Part shown: positions 32,856 through 41,747 of the stretch, in pieces | Numbering within the stretch: position 1 is the first letter of the stretch | Layout of the letters: every line of letters starts with the position of its first letter | NCBI RefSeq assembly: GCF_020447265.1 | Contig: NZ_JAJADR010000006.1 | Location: 372,001 to 436,000 of the forward strand | Direction: 5' to 3' | Length of the DNA stretch: 64,000 bases | Source: Hymenobacter lucidus | GTDB lineage: Bacteria; Bacteroidota; Bacteroidia; Cytophagales; Hymenobacteraceae | Position numbers and translations under genes: made by a program | The notes under the pieces: generated by a model | The model's input: only the letters and a program-made list of their open reading frames with translations | Told to the model about the DNA's origin: nothing | The model's database searches: none

Positions 32856-34310
32856 ATGTCGATTCAACTAGCCACCGCCGCCGAGCTTCCCCAGCACGCC
32901 ACGGCCGTTTTCCTGCTGCCCGCCGGCACCAAGGAGCTTCCCCAGTCACTGCAGGACCTGCACGCCACTGCCCGCCAGTACGTTGCCGATCAGTTGGCCG
33001 CCGACAGCAAGCTTATCACAGTTAACCACTTTTCGCACCAGCACTACTTTGTTGTAGCGGCTGATAAGCCCACCTCCGACCTCGTGGCCGAAGCCGTGCG
33101 CAAAAGTGCCCACCAGCTGCACGCCCAGCTCAAGGCCGCTAAAGTAGCCGAGCTCTACGTGCAGGATTTGTCGGGCCACGCCAGCGCGGCACTCACGCTG
33201 GCCCTGGTGGAAGGCCTGGCTTTGACGGCCTACCAGTTTGAAGGCTACAAAACCGACGAGAAGTCGAAGGAAGCCGCCAAGCTGACGCGCATTGCCGTAG
33301 TTGGCGGCGCCTCCGATAAGGAACTGCAGGAACTGGATGGCGTGCTGCAGGGCGTATTCCTGGCCCGCGACCTGGTCAACGCGCCCCTGAACAAGCTCAA
33401 CGCTGTGCAGTTTGCCGAGCGCATGGCCGCGGCCGGGGAGGAAGTTGGCTACCACACCGAAATTCTGGATCTAGTCCGCATCGAAGCCCTGCGCATGGGC
33501 GGCTTGTTGGCCGTGAATCAGGGCAGCCCCGAGCCGCCCACGTTTACCATCATGGAGTGGAAGCCAGAGGGCGCCACCAACAGCAAGCCCTATGTGCTGG
33601 TCGGCAAAGGCGTGGTATTCGACACCGGCGGCCTGAGTCTGAAGCCTACCCCGGCTTCGATGGACATGATGAAGTGCGACATGGCGGGCGGCGCGGCCGT
33701 TACGGGTGTACTGTATGCGCTGGCCAAAAACAATGTGCCGCTGCACGTCATCGGCCTAGTGCCCGCCACCGACAACCGCCCCGGCGGCCTGGCCTTTGCC
33801 CCCGGCGACGTGCTGACGATGTACAGCGGCCTGACCGTGGAAGTGCTCAACACCGACGCCGAAGGCCGCCTGATTCTGGCCGATGCGCTGGCGTTTGCCA
33901 AAAAATACGAGCCCGAAATGGTGTTCGACATTGCCACCCTCACCGGCTCGGCCGCCCGCGCCATCGGCAAGGAAGGCATCGTAGCCATGGGCACGGCCAC
34001 CGAAGACCAGATGGCCGCCCTCAAAAAGGCCGGTAACCGCGTGCACGAGCGGGTGGTCGAATTTCCGATGTGGGAGGAATACGCTGACCATATCAAATCC
34101 GACATTGCCGATATCAACAACCTGGGCAAGGCCGAAGCCGGTGCCATTTCGGCCGGTAAGTTCTTGGAGCGTTTCGCCGTGGGCTACCCTTGGGTGCACC
34201 TCGATATTGCCGGCCCTGCCTTCCTTACCGCCCCCGACTCCTACCGCGGCAAAGGCGGCACCGGCACCACCGTGCGCCTGCTCTATGACTTTTTGAAAAG
34301 TCAGCAGTAG
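32856..34310 (+). CDS. pepA: Leucyl aminopeptidase, M17 family
   Basis: The 484-residue protein has an N-terminal macro-like domain (to about 165) and a C-terminal catalytic domain. Metal ligands and active-site motifs are KGVVFDTGGLSLKP, KCDMAGGAAV and NTDAEGRLILADALAF, the last of which is the family signature. It forms hexamers with two metal ions and removes N-terminal leucine and related residues. The gene stands alone between rsmA (divergent) and a palindromic repeat. Confidence 0.95.
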   Translation: MSIQLATAAELPQHATAVFLLPAGTKELPQSLQDLHATARQYVADQLAADSKLITVNHFSHQHYFVVAADKPTSDLVAEAVRKSAHQLHAQLKAAKVAELYVQDLSGHASAALTLALVEGLALTAYQFEGYKTDEKSKEAAKLTRIAVVGGASDKELQELDGVLQGVFLARDLVNAPLNKLNAVQFAERMAAAGEEVGYHTEILDLVRIEALRMGGLLAVNQGSPEPPTFTIMEWKPEGATNSKPYVLVGKGVVFDTGGLSLKPTPASMDMMKCDMAGGAAVTGVLYALAKNNVPLHVIGLVPATDNRPGGLAFAPGDVLTMYSGLTVEVLNTDAEGRLILADALAFAKKYEPEMVFDIATLTGSAARAIGKEGIVAMGTATEDQMAALKKAGNRVHERVVEFPMWEEYADHIKSDIADINNLGKAEAGAISAGKFLERFAVGYPWVHLDIAGPAFLTAPDSYRGKGGTGTTVRLLYDFLKSQQ

Positions 34311-34315
34311 CCGTT

Positions 34316-34410
34316 CGTCATTCCGGGCTTGCCGAGGAATTTCGCGGGCTGACGTCTGATTGGTAATCCAAAGACGCCACGCGAGATTCCTCGGCAAGCC
34401 CGGGATGACG
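34316..34410. repeat. 95-bp palindromic element between pepA and pdxA
   Basis: Arms 34316-34346 and 34380-34410 are reverse complements at 29 of 31 positions (CGTCATTCCGGGCTTGCCGA on the left), with further pairing inside (GACGTCT near AGACGCC). The size, internal hairpins and lack of coding suggest a MITE- or REP-like repeat. Confidence 0.75.
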
Positions 34411-34454
34411 TTCTGTTTAACACAGTACCTACGCTTTTTCCAAGCACCACGCAT

Positions 34455-35516
34455 ATGACTCCTCTTCCCCGCCTCGGTATTTCAGTCGGCGACCTGGCCG
34501 GTATCGGTCCGGAAATTATTTACAAGACCCTGCTGGACAGCCGCCTGCTCAAATACTGCACGCCGGTGGTATATGGCACGGCCACGGTGCTCTTCGACGA
34601 CTTTCCGGCCGACAACCAGCACAGCGCGCCCCTCACCTTCCGTCAGGTGCGCTCGGCCGCGGATATTGACCCGGGCAAGCCCAACGCCGTAACCTGCTGG
34701 GACGAGGACTACACGCTCACGCCCGGTCAGCCCTCGGAGGCTTCCGGCCGCGCCGCCCGTGAGTCGCTGCTAGCCGCCGCCCGCGACCTGAAAGCCGGCC
34801 TGCTCGACGGCCTCGTTACGGCGCCTATCAGCAAGGAGAATACCCAATCCGACGAGTTCCGCTACCCCGGTCACACCGAGTTTCTGACCAGCTTTTTCGA
34901 CGCGCCAGAAAGCCTGATGCTGCTGGCCAGCGACGAGCTGCGCGTGGCCACCGCCACCGGCCATATTCCGCTGAAAGATGTGCCCACCCGCCTCACCAAA
35001 GAGCTGCTCAACACCAAGCTACGTATTCTGCTTAAGTCGCTTAAGCAGGATTTTGGCATCGATAAGCCCCGCGTGGCCGTGCTGGGCCTCAACCCGCACG
35101 CCGGCGAAAATGGGCTGCTGGGCACCGAGGAAGCCGATGTGGTGACGCCCGTTATTGAGCGGCTGCTTAGCGAAGGTCACCTCGTGTATGGCCCCTACCC
35201 CGCCGATGGTTACTTCGGCACCGCCCAGTTTAAAAAGTTCGATGCTACTCTGGCCTTGTACCACGACCAGGGCCTGATTCCGTTCAAAACCATTGCCTTC
35301 GAGCGGGGCGTCAACTTCACGGCGGGCCTGTCTGTCATTCGTACTTCCCCCGACCACGGCACGGCCTACGGGCTGGCCGGGCAGTTCAAGGCCGATGAAA
35401 CCTCGTTCCGCGAGGCGCTCTACATGGCCTGCGACCTGATCCGGCAGCGGCAGCTATACGCCGGGCTCAAGCCTCTCGTTCCTGGCCCAGCTCCCCGGGG
35501 TGGCCGCACCGAGTAA
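34455..35516 (+). CDS. pdxA: 4-hydroxythreonine-4-phosphate dehydrogenase PdxA
   Basis: The 353-residue protein begins LPRLGISVGDLAGIGPEII, carries YPGHTEFLTSFF with the metal-binding His and ends with FKTIAFERGVNFTAGL and YHDQGLIPFK, the standard PdxA motifs. It oxidises 4-phosphohydroxythreonine in the DXP-dependent synthesis of pyridoxal 5'-phosphate. The C-terminal tail is somewhat Pro/Gly rich. It is followed by a promoter and an antitoxin-like gene. Confidence 0.94.
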   Translation: MTPLPRLGISVGDLAGIGPEIIYKTLLDSRLLKYCTPVVYGTATVLFDDFPADNQHSAPLTFRQVRSAADIDPGKPNAVTCWDEDYTLTPGQPSEASGRAARESLLAAARDLKAGLLDGLVTAPISKENTQSDEFRYPGHTEFLTSFFDAPESLMLLASDELRVATATGHIPLKDVPTRLTKELLNTKLRILLKSLKQDFGIDKPRVAVLGLNPHAGENGLLGTEEADVVTPVIERLLSEGHLVYGPYPADGYFGTAQFKKFDATLALYHDQGLIPFKTIAFERGVNFTAGLSVIRTSPDHGTAYGLAGQFKADETSFREALYMACDLIRQRQLYAGLKPLVPGPAPRGGRTE

Positions 35517-35565
35517 GTCAAGCAGTTTCGGTTTGGATTACTTTCTTTCCAAAATCGAAATTTTA

Positions 35566-35596
35566 TTTGTGGTTTCGGAAGTGTGTTGTAGATTTG
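35566..35596 (+). promoter_or_regulatory. Near-perfect Bacteroidota promoter
   Basis: TTTG at 35566-35569, a spacer of exactly 19 bp and TAGATTTG at 35589-35596 match the Bacteroidota consensus TTTG-N19-TAnnTTTG. The predicted start site is near 35603, giving a 45- to 50-nt leader for the HTH gene at 35650. Confidence 0.85.
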
Positions 35597-35649
35597 CAGC
35601 ACCAATGGCACTTTACGCTCTTGGTGCCGGCTTTCCTCAACCCGTTTTC

Positions 35650-36018
35650 ATGACGCTTCACACTCCCGCTGACTACCGCACGGCCCTGCGCCGCCTCGAT
35701 GCCCTAGCGGCTGCCGGCGTGGAGGGCAACGCGGTGTTGGAGGCAGAGTTCCGGGAGCTGATTGTGGCCCTCGATGCCTACGAGGGCCAGCTGGGACTGC
35801 TGCCGATACCCAATCTGCCGACCTCCCTGGCTGAAATGATTGAGCTGAAGCGGCAGCAGATGCGCCTCAAGCAAAAAGAGCTGGCCGAGCTGCTGGAAGT
35901 GCCCGCCGGGCGCCTGTCCCAGATTCTGAGCGGTAAGCGCCGGGTCACGCTCGACTTGGCCAAGCGCCTCTACGAACGGCTGAATATCCCCTCCGACTTC
36001 ATCCTCAAGAACGCCTGA
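35650..36018 (+). CDS. HTH protein, HigA/antitoxin-like
   Basis: The 122-residue protein has an N-terminal helical part (about 1-50, EGNAVLEAEFRELIVALDAY) and an XRE helix-turn-helix (about 65-115, with LAEMIELKRQQMRLKQKELA followed by ELLEVPAGRLSQILSGKRRV). This matches HigA-type antitoxins. No HigB-like RNase gene lies on either side, so it is an orphan regulator here. ATG 35650 is used because the promoter at 35566-35596 places transcription start around 35603. An in-frame ATG at 35605 would be almost leaderless. Confidence 0.8.
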   Translation: MTLHTPADYRTALRRLDALAAAGVEGNAVLEAEFRELIVALDAYEGQLGLLPIPNLPTSLAEMIELKRQQMRLKQKELAELLEVPAGRLSQILSGKRRVTLDLAKRLYERLNIPSDFILKNA

Positions 36019-36065
36019 GTCAGCCCTGATCTTTCCCCGGTTTTCCTGAAACGGGGAAATCTTTC

Positions 36066-36073
36066 TACTTTTG
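36066..36073 (+). promoter_or_regulatory. Bacteroidota -7 box upstream of yceD operon
   Basis: TACTTTTG matches TAnnTTTG exactly, 23 nt before the GTG start of the YceD gene. The -33 position 19 bp away reads TTCC, only a partial match, so the promoter is weaker or regulated. Confidence 0.55.
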
Positions 36074-36095
36074 CCCCCTTGCAATACAATCTCCT

Positions 36096-36629
36096 GTGAA
36101 AAAGGACTCCCAATTCGATTTGAACATTGGTAAGCTGGCCCTCAAAACGCACCACTTTGCGTTTGAGCTGGACCAGGCTTTCTTTGAGCAGTTCGAGCAG
36201 AATCTGATTCAGGATGGCAGCCTGCACGTAGATCTGGAGCTGACCAAAACGGAGCTGCTCATCACCCTCGACTTTCACATCGTGGGCACCGTGCGCCTCA
36301 CCTGCGACCGGAGCCTGGACGAGTTCGACCAGCCCATCGACGTGCGCCATTCGCTGCGTGTGCGCTTCGGTGACCGGTTTTTGGAGCTCGACGACGACGT
36401 GCTGCAAATCACGCCCGAAACGCAGATTCTGCCCATTGCCCAGCATTTATTCGATTACATCGGCCTGGCCATTCCCATGAAGAAGCTGCACCCGCGCTTC
36501 CAGAATGAGCCCGATGAAAATCCGGATGCCGAAACCAAGCTCATCTTCACCACCCGCCAGCCCGGCGACATTGAGGATGACGATGAGGGCACTGACCCCC
36601 GCTGGGACGCCCTGCGCAACCTCAACTAG
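36096..36629 (+). CDS. yceD: YceD/DUF177 family protein
   Basis: The 177-residue protein (GTG start) contains LEQNLIQDGSLHVDLELT-type strands, TVRLTCDRSLDEFDQPI with the family cysteine, and a C-terminal acidic block with DPRWDALRNLN, the conserved ending of DUF177. YceD proteins precede rpmF in most bacteria and have been linked to 23S rRNA levels. The promoter at 36066 and the short gap to rpmF fit a co-transcribed group. Confidence 0.9.
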   Translation: MKKDSQFDLNIGKLALKTHHFAFELDQAFFEQFEQNLIQDGSLHVDLELTKTELLITLDFHIVGTVRLTCDRSLDEFDQPIDVRHSLRVRFGDRFLELDDDVLQITPETQILPIAQHLFDYIGLAIPMKKLHPRFQNEPDENPDAETKLIFTTRQPGDIEDDDEGTDPRWDALRNLN

Positions 36630-36685
36630 GACGCTGCGCCCCGCATTCAACATTTACAATTCAACATTTAACATTTCCCTGACCC

Positions 36686-36907
36686 ATGGCACATCCTAAG
36701 CGCCGGCAATCCTCTACCCGCCGCGACAAACGTCGCACCCACGACAAGCTGACCCCAAAGGCCATCACCATCTGCGCCAACACCGGTGAGCTGCACCTGC
36801 GTCACAAGGCGTATGTAGTAGATGGCGACCTGTACCTGCACGGTAAAGTAGCCATCAAGGACTATGCTCCCGTAGCTGCCGCTGCTCCCGCTTCCGACGA
36901 AGAATAA
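36686..36907 (+). CDS. rpmF: 50S ribosomal protein L32
   Basis: The 73-residue basic protein starts MAHPKRRQSSTRRDKRR, typical of L32. The segment ITICANTGELHLRHKAY has one cysteine instead of the zinc-binding pair found in some orthologues, so it is probably the zinc-independent form. It is in the conserved yceD-rpmF-plsX-fabH order. The 56 bp before it carry repeated words such as TTCAACATTTACAATTCAAC, a direct rather than inverted motif. Confidence 0.93.
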   Translation: MAHPKRRQSSTRRDKRRTHDKLTPKAITICANTGELHLRHKAYVVDGDLYLHGKVAIKDYAPVAAAAPASDEE

Positions 36908-36970
36908 GCTCCGGCCAGCCGGCCCCTGCCGGCCCGCTTTCCTGACTCCCTACCCCTTGATACCTCGTAC

Positions 36971-37912
36971 ATGAAGATAGCCCTGGACGCAATGGGGGGT
37001 GATTTCGCCCCTCAGGCTGCCGTGGACGGCGCCGTGCTGGCTGCCCAAAAGCTTGCCGGCGCGGCTCAGATTGTGCTCATTGGCCAGGAAGATGCCGTGC
37101 GCCCCTTGCTCCACCAGCACGGGGCCGCGGCCGACGGCCTGCTCCTCGTAGCTGCCTCGCAGATCATCGAGATGGGTGAGCACCCTGCCAAAGCCATTCA
37201 GCAAAAGCAGGATTCCAGTATAGCCGTGGGCTACCGTATGTTGCACAACGGGGAAGTAGATGCTTTCTGCTCCGCTGGCAACACCGGCGCTATGCTCGTA
37301 GGGGCTATGTTCAGCGTGAAGCCTGTATCAGGCGTGATGCGTCCGGCCATTGCCAACTTCGTTCCGAAGCTGCAGGGTGGTTTTGGCGTGTTGCTGGATG
37401 TGGGTGCCAACGCCGAATGCAAGCCCGAGATGTTAGAGCAATTCGGCGAGCTGGGTTCTCTCTACGCGCAGTACGTGCTGGGCATCGAGAAGCCGAAAGT
37501 CGGGCTCATGAACTTGGGTGAGGAAGAAGGCAAAGGCACCGCTATTACCCAGGCCGCCCACCAGCTGCTGAAGGTGAACCCTCATATTCACTTCATCGGC
37601 AATATCGAAGGCCGCGACCTGTTCAACGATAAGGCCGACGTGATTGTGTGCGACGGCTACACGGGCAACGTGGTGCTGAAAATGGCCGAATCGGTGTACG
37701 ACATCCTGGCTGAAAAGCAGATGCACGACCCCTTCTTCGACAAATTCAACTACGAAGCCATTGGCGGCAGCCCTATTCTGGGCATCAACGACAATGCCAT
37801 TATCGGGCACGGCGTGAGCACGCCGGAAGCCATTTGCAACATGCTCCTACAGGGGTATCAAATGGCTAAATCCGGCATTGCCGACCAGATAAAAGATACT
37901 TTCAAGTCCTAG
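36971..37912 (+). CDS. plsX: Phosphate acyltransferase PlsX
   Basis: The 313-residue protein begins MKIALDAMGGDFAPQAAVDG, the PlsX hallmark, and has VDAFCSAGNTGAML and VGLMNLGEEEGKGTAITQAA inside. It makes acyl-phosphate from acyl-ACP for glycerophospholipid synthesis at the membrane surface. It lies in the conserved order after rpmF. An intrinsic terminator at 37918-37939 follows, before fabH, which could leave some read-through to fabH. Confidence 0.95.
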   Translation: MKIALDAMGGDFAPQAAVDGAVLAAQKLAGAAQIVLIGQEDAVRPLLHQHGAAADGLLLVAASQIIEMGEHPAKAIQQKQDSSIAVGYRMLHNGEVDAFCSAGNTGAMLVGAMFSVKPVSGVMRPAIANFVPKLQGGFGVLLDVGANAECKPEMLEQFGELGSLYAQYVLGIEKPKVGLMNLGEEEGKGTAITQAAHQLLKVNPHIHFIGNIEGRDLFNDKADVIVCDGYTGNVVLKMAESVYDILAEKQMHDPFFDKFNYEAIGGSPILGINDNAIIGHGVSTPEAICNMLLQGYQMAKSGIADQIKDTFKS

Positions 37913-37917
37913 CGACT

Positions 37918-37939
37918 AAGTCCGGCTGAGGCCGGACTT
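37918..37939 (+). terminator. Terminator or attenuator between plsX and fabH
   Basis: AAGTCCGGC (37918-37926) pairs with GCCGGACTT (37931-37939), with loop TGAG and a T-run. It lies 5 bp past the plsX stop and 30 bp before the fabH ATG, so it either separates the two genes or tunes fabH output. Confidence 0.85.
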
Positions 37940-37968
37940 TTTTTGCCTGTTTTTTCCTGTTTTTCCGA

Positions 37969-38982
37969 ATGAAAATCACTGCTGCCATAACCGGAGTGGG
38001 CGCCTACGTGCCCGACTACGTGCTGACCAACCAGGAACTCGAAAAGCTGGTGGATACCACCGACGAGTGGATTACGACGCGAACTGGCATCAAAGAACGA
38101 CGAATTCTGAAGGGGGAAAACCAGGGCACTTCCGTCATGGGCATCAAGGCCGTGCAGCAACTGCTGGACAAAACCGGTACCCGGGCCGAGGAAATTGACC
38201 TCATTATCTGCGCCACGACTACACCCGATTTGGTATTTCCGGCCACGGCCAACATTATTTCGGCCGGCGTAGGCGCTACCAATGCCTTTGGCTACGACGT
38301 GCAGGCCGCCTGCTCGGGCTTCCTGTTTTCGCTGGCTACCGGCGCGCAGTTTATCCAGAGTGGCATGTACAAGAAGGTCATTGTAGTAGGTGCCGACAAG
38401 ATGTCGAGCATCGTAGACTACACCGACCGCGCCAACTGCATCATCTTCGGCGACGGAGCCGGGGCCGTGCTGCTGGAACCCAGCACCGAGGGCTACGGCA
38501 TCCTCGACCAAGTGCTGCGCTCCGACGGTAAGGGAGAGCAGTATCTGTACCAGAAAGCCGGCGGCTCGCGCCGTCCGCCTTCGGCCGAAACGGTGGCCAA
38601 CAAAGAGCATTTCATCTACCAGGAAGGTGCTACGGTGTTCAAATTTGCCGTAACCAACATGGCCAACGTAGCCGCCGAGGTGATGGAGCGCAACAACCTG
38701 ACCAAGGAAGACGTGGCCTGGCTGGTACCACACCAAGCCAACAAGCGTATTATCGACGCTACGGCCAACCGCATGGGCGTGGGTCCGGAGAAGGTAATGC
38801 TCAACATTCACCGCTACGGCAACACGACCAACGCTACAATTCCGCTGTGCTTGTCGGACTATGAGCAGCAGCTGCATAAAGGCGACAATATCATCTTGGC
38901 GGCCTTTGGCGGGGGCTTTACCTGGGGCTCTATCTACATAAAATGGGCTTACGACCCGAATCCTGACCCGCAACACGCGTAG
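37969..38982 (+). CDS. fabH: 3-oxoacyl-[acyl-carrier-protein] synthase III FabH
   Basis: The 337-residue protein shows the ketoacyl synthase III core: the catalytic cysteine at residue 115 in VQAACSGFLFSL, the histidine in LVPHQANKRIID and the asparagine in YGNTTNATIPLCL. It starts fatty acid synthesis by joining acetyl-CoA (or a branched acyl-CoA) to malonyl-ACP. The gene follows plsX closely and is followed by efp across 189 bp that hold a hairpin. Confidence 0.95.
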   Translation: MKITAAITGVGAYVPDYVLTNQELEKLVDTTDEWITTRTGIKERRILKGENQGTSVMGIKAVQQLLDKTGTRAEEIDLIICATTTPDLVFPATANIISAGVGATNAFGYDVQAACSGFLFSLATGAQFIQSGMYKKVIVVGADKMSSIVDYTDRANCIIFGDGAGAVLLEPSTEGYGILDQVLRSDGKGEQYLYQKAGGSRRPPSAETVANKEHFIYQEGATVFKFAVTNMANVAAEVMERNNLTKEDVAWLVPHQANKRIIDATANRMGVGPEKVMLNIHRYGNTTNATIPLCLSDYEQQLHKGDNIILAAFGGGFTWGSIYIKWAYDPNPDPQHA

Positions 38983-39010
38983 AATAAGCGGGCTGGACGC
39001 GGAAAACTCC

Positions 39011-39061
39011 TATACTTGCACTCCCAACGTGCCGCCCCGCCACTCTCCGGGACGGCACGTT
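39011..39061 (+). promoter_or_regulatory. Putative efp promoter and 5'-UTR hairpin
   Basis: TATACTTG at 39011-39018 is a seven-of-eight match to TAnnTTTG. Downstream, AACGTGCCG (39026-39034) pairs with CGGCACGTT (39053-39061) plus inner C/G pairing. There is no T-tract, so the hairpin probably sits in the leader of efp rather than ending fabH transcription. Confidence 0.5.
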
Positions 39062-39171
39062 GCGTTTCCGGCCAGTACCTGAAACCCTGAAACTTAAGCA
39101 GGTAGAGCGTTTGGCGCATTTCCGTAGCCTAGCCTCTTCCTGTTAGCATATTCCTTTCAAAATTCCCAAGC

Positions 39172-39735
39172 ATGGCCACTACCGCAGATTTTCGCAACGG
39201 TCTGGTACTCGAGTACAACAATGACCTGTACGTCATTACCGAATTCCAGCACGTGAAACCGGGCAAAGGTCCCGCCTTTGTGCGCACCAAGCTCCGTAAC
39301 ATCAAAACCGGCAAAGTGCTGGACAATACCTTCAACGCCGGCGTGAAAGTAACCACGGCCCGGGTGGAGCAACGCCCGCACCAGTTCCTGTATAAGGACG
39401 ACTACGGCTACACGTTTATGGACAACGCTACCTTCGAGCAGGTTTCGCTGCCCGAGGCCATGGTGCCCTTCGCCGACCTGATGAAGGAAGGCCAAGAGTG
39501 CACCATCCTCTTCCACGCCGAAACCGAGCAGCCCCTCACCGCCGAACTGCCCACCACCGTGGAGCTGGTAGTGACCTACACCGAGCCCGGCCTGCGCGGC
39601 GACACGGCCACCAACACACTCAAGCCCGCTACGGTAGAAACTGGGGCCCGTATTCAGGTGCCGCTGTTCATTGATACCGATACCAAAATCCGCGTCAAGA
39701 CAAGCGACTACTCCTATGTCGAAAGAGTCAAATAA
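39172..39735 (+). CDS. efp: Elongation factor P
   Basis: The 187-residue protein has three beta-barrel domains, with the functional lysine at residue 32 in VKPGKGPAFVRTKLRN, and the C-terminal block VPLFIDTDTKIRVKTSDYSY. It relieves ribosome stalling at polyproline motifs. No modifying enzyme (EpmA or similar) is in the window, and how the lysine is modified cannot be seen. It directly precedes accB, a conserved order in Bacteroidota. Confidence 0.95.
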   Translation: MATTADFRNGLVLEYNNDLYVITEFQHVKPGKGPAFVRTKLRNIKTGKVLDNTFNAGVKVTTARVEQRPHQFLYKDDYGYTFMDNATFEQVSLPEAMVPFADLMKEGQECTILFHAETEQPLTAELPTTVELVVTYTEPGLRGDTATNTLKPATVETGARIQVPLFIDTDTKIRVKTSDYSYVERVK

Positions 39736-39763
39736 GCAGCCGAAACACCCCACCGAAGCCGCC

Positions 39764-40246
39764 ATGAAAGCCAAAGAACTACAGGACCTGATTGATTTTA
39801 TCGCCAAATCAGGGTTGAACAAAGTCAACATCGAAACCGAGGAGTTTAAAATCTCGGTACAGCGCGAGCCCAACACGAAAGTGGTGAGCAGCTACGCCGC
39901 GCCAGCTGCCGCCCCGCAGGCCGCCCCGGCCCCTGCAGCCGCCGCCGCGCCCGCCGCTGCTGCAGCCCCAACAGCCGCTCCGGCACCAGCCGCGGCCAGC
40001 AGCACGCAGCAGGCCCTAAAAGCCCCGATGATTGGCACGTTCTACCGTAGCAGCAGCCCCGAAACGCCCGCCTTCGTCAATGTGGGCGACGTGGTGGAAA
40101 AAGGCCAGGTTATTTGCATCATCGAAGCCATGAAGCTCTTCAACGAGATTGAAGCTGAAGCTTCGGGCCGCATCGTGAAGGCCATGGTCGAAAACGCCAC
40201 CCCGGTGGAGTACGACCAGCCCCTGTTCATGATTGAGCCAATGTAA
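39764..40246 (+). CDS. accB: Biotin carboxyl carrier protein of acetyl-CoA carboxylase
   Basis: The 160-residue protein has an N-terminal helix (KELQDLIDFIAKSGLNKV), an Ala/Pro-rich flexible linker (about 50-90) and a C-terminal biotinyl domain with the biotin lysine in EAMKLFNE. ATG 39764 matches the family start and lies 28 bp after the efp stop. An ATG inside efp (39716) is less likely. It carries carboxybiotin between AccC and AccAD. Confidence 0.94.
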   Translation: MKAKELQDLIDFIAKSGLNKVNIETEEFKISVQREPNTKVVSSYAAPAAAPQAAPAPAAAAAPAAAAAPTAAPAPAAASSTQQALKAPMIGTFYRSSSPETPAFVNVGDVVEKGQVICIIEAMKLFNEIEAEASGRIVKAMVENATPVEYDQPLFMIEPM

Positions 40247-40251
40247 TTTGA

Positions 40252-40337
40252 GAACCGAGAAGTGAGAGCTTAGAACGGAGACTAAACCACGGAAATGCCG
40301 TTGGAAGTCTTGGTTCTAAGCTCTTAGTTCTTACATC
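40252..40337. repeat. Phrase-type inverted repeat between accB and accC
   Basis: GAGAGCTTAGAACGGAGAC at about 40264-40282 is answered by the inverse words GTCTTGGTTCTAAGCTCTTA at about 40306-40325. The gap extends from just after the accB stop to just before the accC start. The two arms share about 15 of 19 positions. Confidence 0.55.
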
Positions 40338-40349
40338 CACCCCAGAGCT

Positions 40350-41696
40350 GTGTTTAAGAAAATACTGATTGCCAACCGGGGCGAAATTGCGTTGCGCATT
40401 ATTCGTACCTGCAAGGAAATGGGCATCAAAACGGTGGCCGTTTACTCCACTGCCGATAAGGAAAGCCTGCACGTACGCTTCGCCGACGAAGCCGTGTGCA
40501 TCGGGCCGCCCAGCAGCGCCCAGTCGTACCTGAACATTCCTACGCTGATTGCCGCCGCCGAAATCACCAACGCCGACGCCATTCACCCCGGCTACGGCTT
40601 CCTGTCGGAAAACGCGGAATTCTCGCGCATCTGCCAGGAAAACAATATCAAGTTCATCGGGGCCACGCCCGAGATGATCAACCAGATGGGTGACAAGGCT
40701 TCGGCCAAAGCCACCATGATTAAGGCCGGTGTGCCCTGCATTCCCGGCTCGGTGGGCTTGCTCGACTCGCTGCAGGATGCCCTCAAGATTGCCCACAAAA
40801 TCAAGTACCCGGTTATCCTCAAGGCTACGGCCGGCGGGGGTGGCCGCGGTATGCGCGTGGCCCACAACGACGAGGAGCTGGAAAAAGGCTGGAACGACGC
40901 CCGCACCGAAGCCAAAGCGGCCTTCGGCAACGACGGTATCTACTTGGAGAAATTCGTGGTGGAGCCCCGTCACATCGAAATCCAGATTTGTGGCGACCAG
41001 TATGGCCACGTCTGCCACCTTTCGGAGCGCGACTGCTCGATTCAGCGGCGGCACCAGAAGCTAGTAGAGGAAGCCCCTTCGCCCTTCATGACCGACGAGC
41101 TGCGCGAGAAGATGGGCAAAGCCGCCATTGCCGGCGCTTCGGCCATCAACTACGAAGGCGTGGGTACCATCGAGTTTCTGGTGGATGCCAACCGCGACTT
41201 CTACTTCATGGAAATGAACACCCGCATTCAGGTGGAACACCCCGTGACGGAGGAAATTATCAACTACGACCTGATTAAGGAGCAGATCAAGGTGGCGGCC
41301 GGCGTCCCGATTTCGGGCAACAGCTACTATCCCAAGATGCACGCTATGGAGTGCCGCATCAACGCTGAAGACCCCAAGAACGGCTTCCGCCCTTCCCCCG
41401 GCAAAATCACCGTGCTGCACATTCCCGGCGGCCACGGCGTACGCGTCGACACCCACGTGTACGCGGGCTACACCATCCCGTCGAACTACGACTCGATGAT
41501 TGCCAAGCTCATCACCGTGGCCCAGACCCGCGAGGAGTGCATCGTGAAAATGAAGCGCGCATTGTCGGAATTCGTGGTAGAAGGCGTGAAAACGACCATC
41601 CCCTTCCACCTGAAGCTAATGGACAACCCGGATTTCAAAGCCGGCAACTTCACCACCGCCTTCCTGGAAACCTCGTTCGACTTCTCGACGCTGTAG
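40350..41696 (+). CDS. accC: Biotin carboxylase subunit of acetyl-CoA carboxylase
   Basis: The 448-residue ATP-grasp enzyme starts FKKILIANRGEIALRIIRTC and has ATP-binding ATAGGGGRGMRV, catalytic MNTRIQVEHPVTE, and HAMECRINAEDP. It carboxylates biotin on AccB. The start codon is GTG at 40350. The gene closes the fatty-acid block and is ended by the hairpin at 41714-41747. Confidence 0.95.
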   Translation: MFKKILIANRGEIALRIIRTCKEMGIKTVAVYSTADKESLHVRFADEAVCIGPPSSAQSYLNIPTLIAAAEITNADAIHPGYGFLSENAEFSRICQENNIKFIGATPEMINQMGDKASAKATMIKAGVPCIPGSVGLLDSLQDALKIAHKIKYPVILKATAGGGGRGMRVAHNDEELEKGWNDARTEAKAAFGNDGIYLEKFVVEPRHIEIQICGDQYGHVCHLSERDCSIQRRHQKLVEEAPSPFMTDELREKMGKAAIAGASAINYEGVGTIEFLVDANRDFYFMEMNTRIQVEHPVTEEIINYDLIKEQIKVAAGVPISGNSYYPKMHAMECRINAEDPKNGFRPSPGKITVLHIPGGHGVRVDTHVYAGYTIPSNYDSMIAKLITVAQTREECIVKMKRALSEFVVEGVKTTIPFHLKLMDNPDFKAGNFTTAFLETSFDFSTL

Positions 41697-41713
41697 GACT
41701 TTCCGGCTGCTAT

Positions 41714-41747
41714 AAAAACGCCCATTTCTTCGGAGATGGGCGTTTTT
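41714..41747 (+). terminator. Terminator of accC
   Basis: AAAAACGCCCAT (41714-41725) pairs with ATGGGCGTTTTT (41736-41747) around the loop TTCTTCGGAG, with a T-run. The following stretch to 42065 is AT-rich and carries the dyad at 41984-42017 but no gene. Confidence 0.9.
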
